Source: DAMBHY01 sp032068765 (GTDB taxonomy: Bacteria; Bacteroidota; Bacteroidia; Bacteroidales; Dysgonomonadaceae). From it: a stretch of 22,108 nucleotides of DNA. A model generated the notes under the pieces. The model had not been told where the DNA came from, searched no databases, and was given only the letters and a program-made list of their open reading frames with translations. How positions within the stretch are numbered: position 1 is the stretch's first letter; each line of letters begins with the position of its first letter. The stretch is from positions 1-22,108 of the forward strand of contig DAMBHY010000024.1 in the NCBI GenBank assembly GCA_032068765.1, read 5' to 3'. This document shows, one piece after another, positions 7,587-13,868 of the stretch. The position numbers and the translations under genes are program-made.

Positions 7587-8717
7587 TTAAGTATTATGAA
7601 AGCTAATTGTCTTTTTAATAAAATCTTTCAAGCTATGCAGCGGAATAATATAACTATATGTTGGTGCAATTTCACGGAAAATAAAAGCTTTCTTTAATAA
7701 TCTAAGATATTTAATACCTCTTCTTTTGATTGGATGAAGTCCTTCTTCATACTCTTTGTGGTAAAATCCAAAATTACCTCCCTTCAGAATATCTTCCCAT
7801 ATTTTATCAATAAGGTTTGTATTTTCTTCAACCAACTCAAATGGAAAAATGGATGATGGTACTTTAAGATACTTTACTGCAGTTTGAGCGAATAGTTGCA
7901 TGGCCTTTAATAAATCGAATGATTTTGCCATATAAGATAGTTTCTTGGGATGAATTTCGCTCTTATGTTCCTTCAAAAAGAATATCCAGTCCATTAACTG
8001 TCTAACGCTTACGCCTTCATGTATAAAGTGAAAGAATAGGTGTACGAAAATATAAAATGCATTTAATTCGACGGGAAGTGTTTCTGCCTTTATACACTTC
8101 AAAATGATTTCCTGAGCACCATTGAATTTAATTTCATTTTTGACGAGCTGGGTAAATCGTTTATTGTATCGTTGTTTTTCAAAAAAAGTAAGACGTTTGT
8201 GGTGTTCCACTATTACATTATCCAATTCGTATGCCCAATGTCCTTCCCTATCATCAATATGATATGTATAACCTTGTGAGATTATCCAATCATTAATGGC
8301 ATCATATTCTTCCTCATGGATAAAGAATAAGTCGATATCACCCATTGATCTTAGTTCAGGTTTGGGCCAATATTTAGCGGCCACTTCTCCTTTTACTAAA
8401 ATAGGATATATACTCTTTTTGGCATATGCATCTAAGATGTTTTTTGTAATTTCGTGTACTTTTACGTTTCTTTTTTCAACCTCTCTAATTGATCTCATTA
8501 ATGAGAAGATTAAGTTTTTTGGAGGGAGGAGTTCAGTTGGTAATTCTAGTATTTTGTCAGCGATTACTGCTGAGACAGATTGTTGGTTTGCTAATTCTAT
8601 AAGTGCGATCCACTCTGATTCTACTAAGCCATCAAACAAGTGAAGATTTATTTCACGACCAACGCAAACGTATTGAATCAGTTCCAGAAATAGGATTTCT
8701 TCTTTAGCTAAAACCAT
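7587..8717 (-). CDS. NTP_transf_5-type nucleotidyltransferase
   Basis: A 376-residue protein of the uncharacterised nucleotidyltransferase family PF14907 (polymerase-beta superfamily). The diagnostic block is ILVKGEVAAKYWPKPELRSMGDIDLFF: Gly110, Arg123, and the metal-binding pair Asp127/Asp129, followed by VIVEHHKRL (168-176) where the family usually has a His or acidic residue. The mostly helical C-terminal half has no motif that I know. It would transfer a nucleotide to an unknown acceptor. In RiPP clusters, including some lasso-peptide clusters, such proteins accompany HprK-like kinases and PqqD-like proteins, and the two genes upstream here are exactly those, separated by 9 nt. The acceptor is unknown and I see no substrate gene nearby. 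No convincing terminator follows before tgt. Confidence 0.82.
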   Translation of the reverse strand: MVLAKEEILFLELIQYVCVGREINLHLFDGLVESEWIALIELANQQSVSAVIADKILELPTELLPPKNLIFSLMRSIREVEKRNVKVHEITKNILDAYAKKSIYPILVKGEVAAKYWPKPELRSMGDIDLFFIHEEEYDAINDWIISQGYTYHIDDREGHWAYELDNVIVEHHKRLTFFEKQRYNKRFTQLVKNEIKFNGAQEIILKCIKAETLPVELNAFYIFVHLFFHFIHEGVSVRQLMDWIFFLKEHKSEIHPKKLSYMAKSFDLLKAMQLFAQTAVKYLKVPSSIFPFELVEENTNLIDKIWEDILKGGNFGFYHKEYEEGLHPIKRRGIKYLRLLKKAFIFREIAPTYSYIIPLHSLKDFIKKTISFHNT

Positions 8718-8726
8718 TAGATAAAA

Positions 8727-8996
8727 TTAGTCAAATATAAGTTTTTCTTTTTTAAGGGATTCAATCAATTTTTCCACATCCAACGTAGCTTGATCTACGC
8801 TTACATCATATCTTTGCAGCAAAAGATTTATCCATTCCTGCTTATTGAAATCTTTGTTCAATGTAGAATTAATTAAAAAAGCAGCGGATTCGTTCAAAGA
8901 TATTACTTTGGAATAATCTACACCGAGTTCACTTTCCTCCATCACCAAATGTTCGTTTCCAATTTTTCTTAATTGTAAGTTAGGTTTTAATTGCAT
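8727..8996 (-). CDS. PqqD-like small protein
   Basis: An 89-residue protein with the PqqD fold pattern: an N-terminal strand pair (LQLRKIGNEHLVMEES), then VISLNESAAFLINST, where the LNxxAAxI signature sits, and a winged-helix-like half ending in VEKLIESLKKEKLIFD. PqqD-like domains recognise leader peptides of ribosomally made natural products and present them to modifying enzymes. It lies between the HprK-like kinase (12-nt gap) and the nucleotidyltransferase (9-nt gap), so the three are almost certainly one transcript. In this setting it would dock a peptide or protein partner for the kinase or nucleotidyltransferase; that role is inferred. The ATG at 8996 is directly followed by the conserved N-terminal strand. 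Confidence 0.82.
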   Translation of the reverse strand: MQLKPNLQLRKIGNEHLVMEESELGVDYSKVISLNESAAFLINSTLNKDFNKQEWINLLLQRYDVSVDQATLDVEKLIESLKKEKLIFD

Positions 8997-9008
8997 AGCG
9001 TAATAGGT

Positions 9009-9899
9009 TTATTGAATCATAATTTTTTCGGTCAATCTCACAGCACCTTCATCAGGCAGACATTGAAGTTGATAGACAGGAATTTTTCTCAAAATTATGG
9101 ATAATGTATTAAATATATTATTTCTTACTTCCTGGTTCGAACGCAAGACTGACGTAGATTGTAAGAGTCTGGTAACTGCATCTAATGCAGATAATTTTTT
9201 TATTTTGTTTTCAGAATATTGTTTCAGCCACACAAATCCTTTCACCCGTGCCCATTCATTGCGATAACAGGGGGTTGAGCCACTCCATGGTGCGCCGTAA
9301 ACCCTCACTTCGCCATTATCCATAATTTTCACAAAGGGCTCGTCGTCGTTGAGCAAAGTGGCTCCCTCTATATATTGCATCCATAGGCGCGAGTGGGTGC
9401 TTTTTCCTGTTCCGCTTCTTCCCATAAAAAGCAAGGCGTTACCGTCTTTTTCTATGACGGAGGCATGAAGTTTTATTGTATTTCGAAAGGATGCGAAAAC
9501 GCCTATCGCTGTCATCAGAAAAAAACCAAAGAATATTTTGTCCGAGGATTTTCCTAAACTGATGTTGCATTTTATCTCTGTCCAATCTCCATTGGCTTGC
9601 ATCAAATATGATTTGTCGTCGAAAACAGTAAGTATGTACGTAGCTTCATTCAACTGATATACTAGCGAAACAACATCGTTTAAAGCAGGTGTGTCCACTA
9701 ATACAGCTTTGGAGGGAATTTGGATAGACTGATTACAGATGAAATGCATCGACAGGATATCTAATCTCATATTTTCCTCTTCTTCGTGTTGAATAAATGG
9801 AATATAATTAGGCATATATTTCGTCAATGTGTCAGGATCTATTCCTTCTATCAAAATTGAAAAATCAGCTATATGGAATTTTTTTTTTTGTGCCTGCAT
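9009..9899 (-). CDS. HPr kinase-like (HprK C-terminal fold) P-loop kinase
   Basis: A 296-residue protein related to the C-terminal domain of HPr serine kinase, lacking the HprK regulatory N-domain. Motifs: LHAS with His145 just before the phosphate-binding loop, as in HprK; the P-loop GRSGTGKST (160-168); LLNDDEP (182-188), a Walker B-like acidic segment; and GAPWSGS (202-208). The N-terminal 140 residues have no motif that I recognise. Relatives in RiPP clusters phosphorylate precursor peptides, for example on a C-terminal serine. It is the first gene of the cassette with the PqqD-like and nucleotidyltransferase genes. I start at ATG 9899; an upstream TTG (9989) lies inside a hairpin. Codons 4-7 contain an uninterrupted A11 tract on the coding strand (9879-9889), a possible slippage site. 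Confidence 0.82.
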   Translation of the reverse strand: MQAQKKKFHIADFSILIEGIDPDTLTKYMPNYIPFIQHEEEENMRLDILSMHFICNQSIQIPSKAVLVDTPALNDVVSLVYQLNEATYILTVFDDKSYLMQANGDWTEIKCNISLGKSSDKIFFGFFLMTAIGVFASFRNTIKLHASVIEKDGNALLFMGRSGTGKSTHSRLWMQYIEGATLLNDDEPFVKIMDNGEVRVYGAPWSGSTPCYRNEWARVKGFVWLKQYSENKIKKLSALDAVTRLLQSTSVLRSNQEVRNNIFNTLSIILRKIPVYQLQCLPDEGAVRLTEKIMIQ

Positions 9900-9966
9900 A
9901 TAAATAGGTGCAATATAACAATTTCTTTTGAAAAATATAAATATTTTGAAGTGTAGAACAGTTTTT

Positions 9967-10026
9967 ATATTTAAAACAATAAGTTGCAAACTACATAAAA
10001 TGTTTGCAACTTATTGTTTTAAATAT
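9967..10026. terminator. Perfect 25-bp inverted repeat between the orphan ORF and the HprK-like gene
   Basis: Bases 9967-9991 pair without mismatch with 10002-10026 around a 10-nt loop. The stem has a GC-containing centre (AAGTTGCAAAC arm) and long A/T ends. It begins 34 nt after the stop of the minus-strand ORF at 10060, so it can act as its terminator, and it sits 67 nt upstream of the HprK-like ATG. The flanks are A/T-rich but lack a clean U-tract. It is the longest exact inverted repeat I found here; a stem this long could also act on the leader of the cassette mRNA. Confidence 0.65.
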
Positions 10027-10059
10027 GCCTATTTTGGCAAATAATCTATATAGAGAGTT

Positions 10060-10260
10060 TTATTTTAAGTTACTTTTAGACAGCCAGGAATCTCCCAATT
10101 TGCCATAAATACCTCCATCAAGATATTGTGATGATGAAGTCCTTTTCCAATAATCAATATCAAAATTTTTAAGGGGATAATCGTAATCGTTTTTTTTGAA
10201 TTCATATCCAACGTTATTGTATGATCCAGGTATTCTGTAATATGTTGACCCTTTTATCAT
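10060..10260 (-). CDS. Orphan small ORF, possible 3' remnant of a larger gene
   Basis: A 66-residue reading frame from ATG 10260, rich in Tyr, Asp and Lys, with phrases such as GSTYYRIPGSYNNVGYEF and DGGIYGKLGDSW. I do not recognise a family. The same frame is open for another 41 codons upstream, to the stop at 10384-10386, and that part reads protein-like (GGTNITLGAANNIVDNFGR), yet it has no ATG, GTG or TTG. This suggests the C-terminal end of a once longer protein whose 5' part is gone. The style vaguely recalls C-terminal modules of polymorphic (Rhs-type) toxins, but that is only an impression. It is followed by a strong hairpin, as a transcribed gene would be. No immunity-like gene is adjacent. 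It could be a degraded remnant, a real small protein, or chance. Confidence 0.35.
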   Translation of the reverse strand: MIKGSTYYRIPGSYNNVGYEFKKNDYDYPLKNFDIDYWKRTSSSQYLDGGIYGKLGDSWLSKSNLK

Positions 10261-10383
10261 TTCAAGATATTTGCCGTCAGAAGTGCGACCGAAATTGTCT
10301 ACAATATTGTTAGCAGCTCCTAAGGTAATATTTGTACCTCCCTTTGTGATATAGAATTTGTAAATATAATAAGTTATTTTAAT

Positions 10384-10409
10384 TTATTTATTATTAAACA
10401 AATAAATAA
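10384..10409 (-). terminator. Possible all-A/T terminator of the RNA methyltransferase gene
   Basis: TTATTTATT (10384-10392) pairs with AATAAATAA (10401-10409) over an 8-nt loop, 25 nt past the methyltransferase stop. With no G-C pairs it is weak and may be only A/T-rich sequence. Confidence 0.3.
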
Positions 10410-10434
10410 CAAAGATGTTTCTATTTTCCCCAAT

Positions 10435-11223
10435 TTATAGCATATTTCGTTGTCGCATTCCTTCAAAAGTAATAATTGCGGTGGAAACTGATACATTTAA
10501 AGAATCAATTTTACCATTCATCGGAATAATGATTCTATGGTCGGCATTATTAAGCCATAAATCAGAAAGCCCTTCGGCTTCTGTCCCCATAACTATTGCT
10601 GTAGGTTGTGTATAATCAGCACTCAGATAATTTTTTGATGCTCGCAATTCTGCTGCAAATGAGGTGATGTTATTTTGATTTAACCAATTAATGGCTTCTG
10701 CGGATGTGCAAATGCCTACAGGAACTGTGAAAATACCTCCTACACTTGAACGAATTACGTTAGCATTATAAATATCTGTTTGCGGATCACAAATAATTAC
10801 GGCGTCTATGTTTGCAGCATCTGCCGTTCGTAATATTGCACCCAAATTTCCCGGTTTTTCAACTGCCTCTAGAATTATAATAAACGGATTATCAGATAAA
10901 TATAAATCCTCCAATGTATGTAACTTAGGCTTCATCAACGCAATTATTCCGTCAGAATTTTCCCGATAAGCTACTTTCTCAAATATTGAAAGGGATATTT
11001 CTGTGATTTTAGAGTTGTCAATATTGCTTAGAATATTAGGATATTTGGTTTTAGCAAATAGTTCCTTACATATAAAGATATTAGCAACCTGATAATTACT
11101 TTCTAATGCCAAAGAAAATTCGCGGGCACCCTCTAATACAAAAATATTTTGCTCGCGACGCTCCTTGTTTTTGCTAAGTTTTATTATATTTTTTATTGTT
11201 GGATTTTGTAAACTCGTAATCAT
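10435..11223 (-). CDS. SpoU/TrmH-family RNA 2'-O-ribose methyltransferase
   Basis: Transfers a methyl group from S-adenosylmethionine to a ribose 2'-OH in rRNA or tRNA. The 262-residue protein has an N-terminal RNA-binding domain (about 1-95, with KNKERREQNIFVLEGAREF) and a SPOUT domain with the three family motifs: NLGAILRTADAAN (126-138), MGTEAEGL (212-219) and IPMNGKIDSLNVSVSTAI (233-250), which together form the knotted cofactor site. The N-domain puts it nearest the 23S rRNA Gm-methyltransferase group (RlmB/TsnR-like), but the target nucleotide cannot be read from the sequence. It lies downstream of the thioredoxin gene, with an imperfect hairpin between them, so it may be only partly cotranscribed. 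The ATG at 11223 fits the family N-terminus. Confidence 0.92.
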   Translation of the reverse strand: MITSLQNPTIKNIIKLSKNKERREQNIFVLEGAREFSLALESNYQVANIFICKELFAKTKYPNILSNIDNSKITEISLSIFEKVAYRENSDGIIALMKPKLHTLEDLYLSDNPFIIILEAVEKPGNLGAILRTADAANIDAVIICDPQTDIYNANVIRSSVGGIFTVPVGICTSAEAINWLNQNNITSFAAELRASKNYLSADYTQPTAIVMGTEAEGLSDLWLNNADHRIIIPMNGKIDSLNVSVSTAIITFEGMRQRNML

Positions 11224-11240
11224 GTCATTGTAAAACGAAT

Positions 11241-11306
11241 AGTGAAAAGTAAAAACTAATAGTGGAAGTTAGAAGAAAGCTATTATTAGTTTTTAGTTAT
11301 TCACTC
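11241..11306 (-). terminator. Imperfect hairpin after the thioredoxin gene
   Basis: The two arms (11241-11262 and 11281-11306) are near-complements sharing AGTGAA and AAAAACTAATA blocks, with bulges of a few bases. The hairpin starts 5 nt past the thioredoxin stop and ends 18 nt before the methyltransferase ATG. It may be a terminator or a processing signal; no promoter box is visible for the downstream gene. Confidence 0.45.
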
Positions 11307-11310
11307 TTTT

Positions 11311-11757
11311 TCAGTCTTTTTTCAACAAAACTTCATCAATAACCTTACTGAAAGATTCTCGAGGAATTGCACCTTGAGCCATCTGCGGTTGACCTTTCAT
11401 AGGGATGAATAATAATGTAGGAACACTTTGAACTCCAAAAGCGGCTGCCAGTTCGGGTTCTTTATCCACATCTATTTTGTAAACATCTACTTTTCCTGAA
11501 TAAGTTTTTGCCACCTCATCAAGGGTAGGGGCCAAAGCTTTGCAAGGTCCGCACCATGTAGCATAAAAATCAATGATTGCAGGTCTGCTGCCAATAAAAG
11601 TCCATGTTTTTGGATTTTTCTCATAGTCAAAGACTTTTTTAAGAAAATCTTTTTTTGTCAAATGGACAGGTGTTGTTGGGTGTGTAACTACTTTACCTTG
11701 TGAATATGCTCCAATTGAAAGACTAATAACTATAATTAGAGTAAATATTTTTTTCAT
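11311..11757 (-). CDS. Secreted thioredoxin-fold protein
   Basis: A 148-residue thioredoxin with an export signal: residues 1-20 (KK, a hydrophobic core, ending GAYSQ). The thioredoxin fold follows, with the active site WCGPC (68-72), preceded by IIDFYAT and followed by KALAPTLDEVAK, and the cis-proline in SVPT (Pro113). It probably acts as a thiol-disulphide oxidoreductase in the periplasm. The extra 40 or so residues between signal and fold (VVTHPTTPVHLTKKDFLKKV) are common in Bacteroidota periplasmic thioredoxins. The flavoprotein gene lies 67 nt upstream and the methyltransferase gene 87 nt downstream, with a hairpin in the latter gap. The periplasmic reductant partner is not in this window. 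Confidence 0.9.
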   Translation of the reverse strand: MKKIFTLIIVISLSIGAYSQGKVVTHPTTPVHLTKKDFLKKVFDYEKNPKTWTFIGSRPAIIDFYATWCGPCKALAPTLDEVAKTYSGKVDVYKIDVDKEPELAAAFGVQSVPTLLFIPMKGQPQMAQGAIPRESFSKVIDEVLLKKD

Positions 11758-11824
11758 TTTGTGTGATTTTAAATATTATTTATAACTACAATTGTTATGA
11801 CTGATTCATAAAGCTTTGGTTTAT

Positions 11825-12325
11825 TTATTGAAAAGTATCTTTGTAAGAAATAACACCGGGGCGCATTACTCCAAATTCTTTGGCACAGATTTTATTAATT
11901 GGCACGATCCATATTTTTACATTCTTAACCGCCGGTTCTGAATATTTAAATTCCTTATCACTGTAGTGTGACATAATCTTATTGAGGACTTCTACTTTCA
12001 TGTCATAATCATCAATGAAATTAACGGAACCTTCGCAGATTACACTGCCACCTTTCATACGGTAACTACAGGCTACATCTGGATGTTGAGAAATCAAAGT
12101 TGGCTCCGGACAGAATGTGATACACACTTTGGGATTTTTTTCTAGTATACAAATGGAACGACCTTCTTGGGCAGAGTGCAGGTAGATATTATTCTCGTCA
12201 TAACCAAAATTCATTGGCAATACGTAAGGAGTTCCGTCTATATCGGCCATTCCCACAAAACATGTTTGACATGCCGAGATTATCTCATTAATATGGTTTT
12301 GTTCTTCTATTGAAAAAGTTTTCAT
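11825..12325 (-). CDS. PNPOx-like flavin-binding protein (NimA-related, COG3467 type)
   Basis: A 166-residue split-barrel flavin-binding protein related to pyridoxamine 5'-phosphate oxidase. Recognisable blocks are CFVGMADIDGTPYVLPMNFGY (22-42) and YLHSAQEGRSICILEKNPKVCITF (48-71), the FMN phosphate-binding region with His50, then YRMKGGSVICEGSVNFI (88-104). Proteins of this group include the nitroimidazole-resistance reductases, but most members are uncharacterised and resistance should not be assumed. It is cytosolic, with no signal peptide. It has its own -7 box 24 nt before the ATG and is separated from the ribosomal operon by a strong terminator. Family assignment is firm, reaction unknown. 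Confidence 0.85.
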   Translation of the reverse strand: MKTFSIEEQNHINEIISACQTCFVGMADIDGTPYVLPMNFGYDENNIYLHSAQEGRSICILEKNPKVCITFCPEPTLISQHPDVACSYRMKGGSVICEGSVNFIDDYDMKVEVLNKIMSHYSDKEFKYSEPAVKNVKIWIVPINKICAKEFGVMRPGVISYKDTFQ

Positions 12326-12348
12326 ATTTAATTACTTGATGCTTTATA

Positions 12349-12356
12349 CAAAGATA
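12349..12356 (-). promoter_or_regulatory. -7 box of the PNPOx-like gene
   Basis: TATCTTTG on the minus strand exactly fits TAnnTTTG. It ends 23 nt before the ATG, giving a leader of only about 15-20 nt. No clear TTTG -33 element is seen in the T-rich stretch upstream. Confidence 0.55.
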
Positions 12357-12381
12357 AAAAAAAGGAGATGAATTAATAAAG

Positions 12382-12420
12382 TGAACCCCAAAAGTTTTTT
12401 ATTCTAACTTTTGGGGTTCA
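12382..12420. terminator. Intrinsic terminator of the thrS-infC-rpmI-rplT operon
   Basis: A perfect 15-bp stem (12382-12396 with 12406-12420; core GAACCCC/GGGGTTC) closes on a 9-nt loop. It begins 40 nt downstream of the rplT stop, followed on the minus strand by an A/T-rich tail. This is the most convincing GC-containing terminator in the window. Confidence 0.85.
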
Positions 12421-12460
12421 TATTAATACTCAAACTCCTTATTTTTAAGAAATATCTTAG

Positions 12461-12805
12461 TTATTTCACTTTGTCAACAATAGCTTTGAAAGCTTCTGGA
12501 TGATTCATTGCCAAATCTGCAAGAACTTTACGGTTGATTTCAATTCCATTTTTGTGTAAAGCACCCATCAAACGAGAATATGACATACCGTTCATACGAG
12601 CTGCAGCATTGATACGTTGTATCCACAATGCTCTGAAGTTGCGTTTTTTGTTCTTACGGTCGCGGTAAGCGTACTGTAACCCTTTTTCCCAAGTATTTTT
12701 GGCAACGGTCCAAACGTTTTTACGAGCGCCGAAATAACCTTTAGTTAATTTTAAAACTTTTTTTCTACGGTTGCGAGATGCAACATGATTGACTGACCTT
12801 GGCAT
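12461..12805 (-). CDS. rplT: 50S ribosomal protein L20
   Basis: Early-assembly protein of the large subunit that binds 23S rRNA. The 114 residues match the usual length. The sequence is typical: a basic N-terminal extension (RSVNHVASRNRRKKVLKLTKGYFG), then the helical block WIQRINAAARMNGMSYSRLMGALHKNGIEINRKVLADLA. It is the last gene of the translation operon, 103 nt after rpmI, with a terminator 40 nt further on. In other bacteria L20 represses its own operon through a leader structure; a candidate structure near 13169-13199 is listed separately, but no match to the known L20 site is visible. Confidence 0.98.
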   Translation of the reverse strand: MPRSVNHVASRNRRKKVLKLTKGYFGARKNVWTVAKNTWEKGLQYAYRDRKNKKRNFRALWIQRINAAARMNGMSYSRLMGALHKNGIEINRKVLADLAMNHPEAFKAIVDKVK

Positions 12806-12908
12806 AAATGTTTACTTGTTTTGAATGATAGCGGTTTCAATTATTTTTATGAAACTCTTTGGTGCGTACATCCGGTTAATAAATCGTTAATTTTAAAAGA
12901 AAAGATGT

Positions 12909-13106
12909 TTACTTAAGACCTAATAAAACTTTTACATTACCTTCGTCTGCTTTGTGTACCAAACCAGTTTGAGTAAGGTTTCTTTTAGCTTTTTTGGTTT
13001 TCTTAGTCAAGATGTGACTTTTAAAAGCATGCTTTCTTTTGATTTTTCCTGATCCGGTAAGGGCAAACCTTTTTTTGGCACCGGAATTAGTCTTAATTTT
13101 TGGCAT
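12909..13106 (-). CDS. rpmI: 50S ribosomal protein L35
   Basis: A 65-residue, highly basic large-subunit protein with the family signature MPKIKTNSGAKKRF at the N-terminus and SGKIKRKHAFKSHILTKKT in the middle. The length is normal. It lies between infC (130-nt gap) and rplT (103-nt gap) in the conserved infC-rpmI-rplT order. A promoter-like -7 box 62 nt upstream of the ATG may supply additional rpmI-rplT mRNA independent of thrS and infC. Confidence 0.98.
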   Translation of the reverse strand: MPKIKTNSGAKKRFALTGSGKIKRKHAFKSHILTKKTKKAKRNLTQTGLVHKADEGNVKVLLGLK

Positions 13107-13168
13107 TTTGCTGTTTCAATATTAATTATTATACAAATATCTTCGAGAAGTTTTTCCCGAAAAGTTTG

Positions 13169-13199
13169 CAAAGGTAGTTTTTTTATTTCACACTACCTT
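13169..13199 (-). promoter_or_regulatory. Internal promoter box within a small dyad, upstream of rpmI
   Basis: On the minus strand TACCTTTG (13176-13169) fits TAnnTTTG exactly and is followed by C. Its first six bases form part of the 3' arm of an 8-bp inverted repeat, AAGGTAGT/ACTACCTT (13192-13199 with 13171-13178), over a 13-nt loop. In DNA this could be an operator-like dyad across the -7 box; in RNA it is a short hairpin of the infC-rpmI spacer. A box with the same sequence precedes thrS, which supports real promoter function. Confidence 0.5.
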
Positions 13200-13236
13200 G
13201 CATTATGATTATATTTTTTACGGAAATCGCTGATAT

Positions 13237-13812
13237 TTAATCTTTCGGCTCCGATTTTGCACTTGATGATGAGTTTGGAGCAACTTTTTTAGGTGAAAGC
13301 ATGATAGACATTCTTTTGCCTTCCAAAATAGGTAATTGTTCTACCTTGGCATAATCTTCCAAATCATTTGCAAATCTAAGCAATAGTACTTCGCCTTGTT
13401 CCTTGAAAAGTATTGAGCGTCCTTTGAAAAACACAAAAGCTTTAACTTTGGCTCCTTCACCCAAAAAGTTTATGGCGTGTTTCAACTTAAAGTTATAGTC
13501 ATGGTCATCCGTTTGAGGTCCGAAACGTATTTCCTTAACAACCACCTTTACAGATTTAGCTTTTTGCTCCTTTAGTTTTTTCTTCTGCTGATAGAGGAAT
13601 TTTTCATAATCCAATATGCGACATACGGGAGGTGCAGCGTTGGGTGATATTTCTACCAAGTCAAGTTCCTGCTCTTGCGCCATACGTAATGCTTCGCGTG
13701 TGGAGTACACACCCTGCTCTACGTTTTCACCGACTAATCTCACCTCTGGAACACGAATATTTGAATTAATTCGATGTTGTTCTTTAGAATCTTTCGTATT
13801 GTTAAAACTCAT
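13237..13812 (-). CDS. infC: Translation initiation factor IF-3
   Basis: Binds the 30S subunit, prevents premature subunit joining and checks the start codon and initiator tRNA. The 191 residues contain the N-domain (about 14-83: HRINSNIRVPEVRLVGENVEQGVYSTREAL, then DLVEISPNAAPPVCRILDYEKF), a lysine-rich linker and the C-domain (about 87-175: VKEIRFGPQTDDHDYNFKLKHAINFLGEGAKVKAFVFFKGR). An acidic/serine-rich tail ends the protein. The start codon is ATG, not the rare AUU used for autoregulation in enterobacteria. It follows thrS after 56 nt. Confidence 0.98.
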   Translation of the reverse strand: MSFNNTKDSKEQHRINSNIRVPEVRLVGENVEQGVYSTREALRMAQEQELDLVEISPNAAPPVCRILDYEKFLYQQKKKLKEQKAKSVKVVVKEIRFGPQTDDHDYNFKLKHAINFLGEGAKVKAFVFFKGRSILFKEQGEVLLLRFANDLEDYAKVEQLPILEGKRMSIMLSPKKVAPNSSSSAKSEPKD

Positions 13813-13868
13813 TCAGTAATTGTTATTGTCTCGTATTTTAAATTATTAAATAGTTGTTATTATTTTGT

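Noticed and set aside
9900..9989. HprK-like protein starting at the TTG at 9989
   Set aside because: That codon lies in the stem of the 25-bp hairpin, and the added residues are hydrophobic without family similarity; ATG 9899 is better.
10060..10260. The orphan ORF as the lasso-peptide precursor of the kinase/PqqD cassette
   Set aside because: A YDYPL string recalls the YxxPxL leader motif, but the spacing is wrong and no suitable core with Gly/Cys at position 1 and an Asp/Glu ring acceptor follows. The C-terminus does not end in a plausible phosphoacceptor. A hairpin also separates it from the cassette.
11825..12325. Calling the PNPOx-like gene a nitroimidazole-resistance (nim) gene
   Set aside because: It shares the fold and general motifs, but most members of this group are not Nim enzymes, and nothing specific to Nim is visible.
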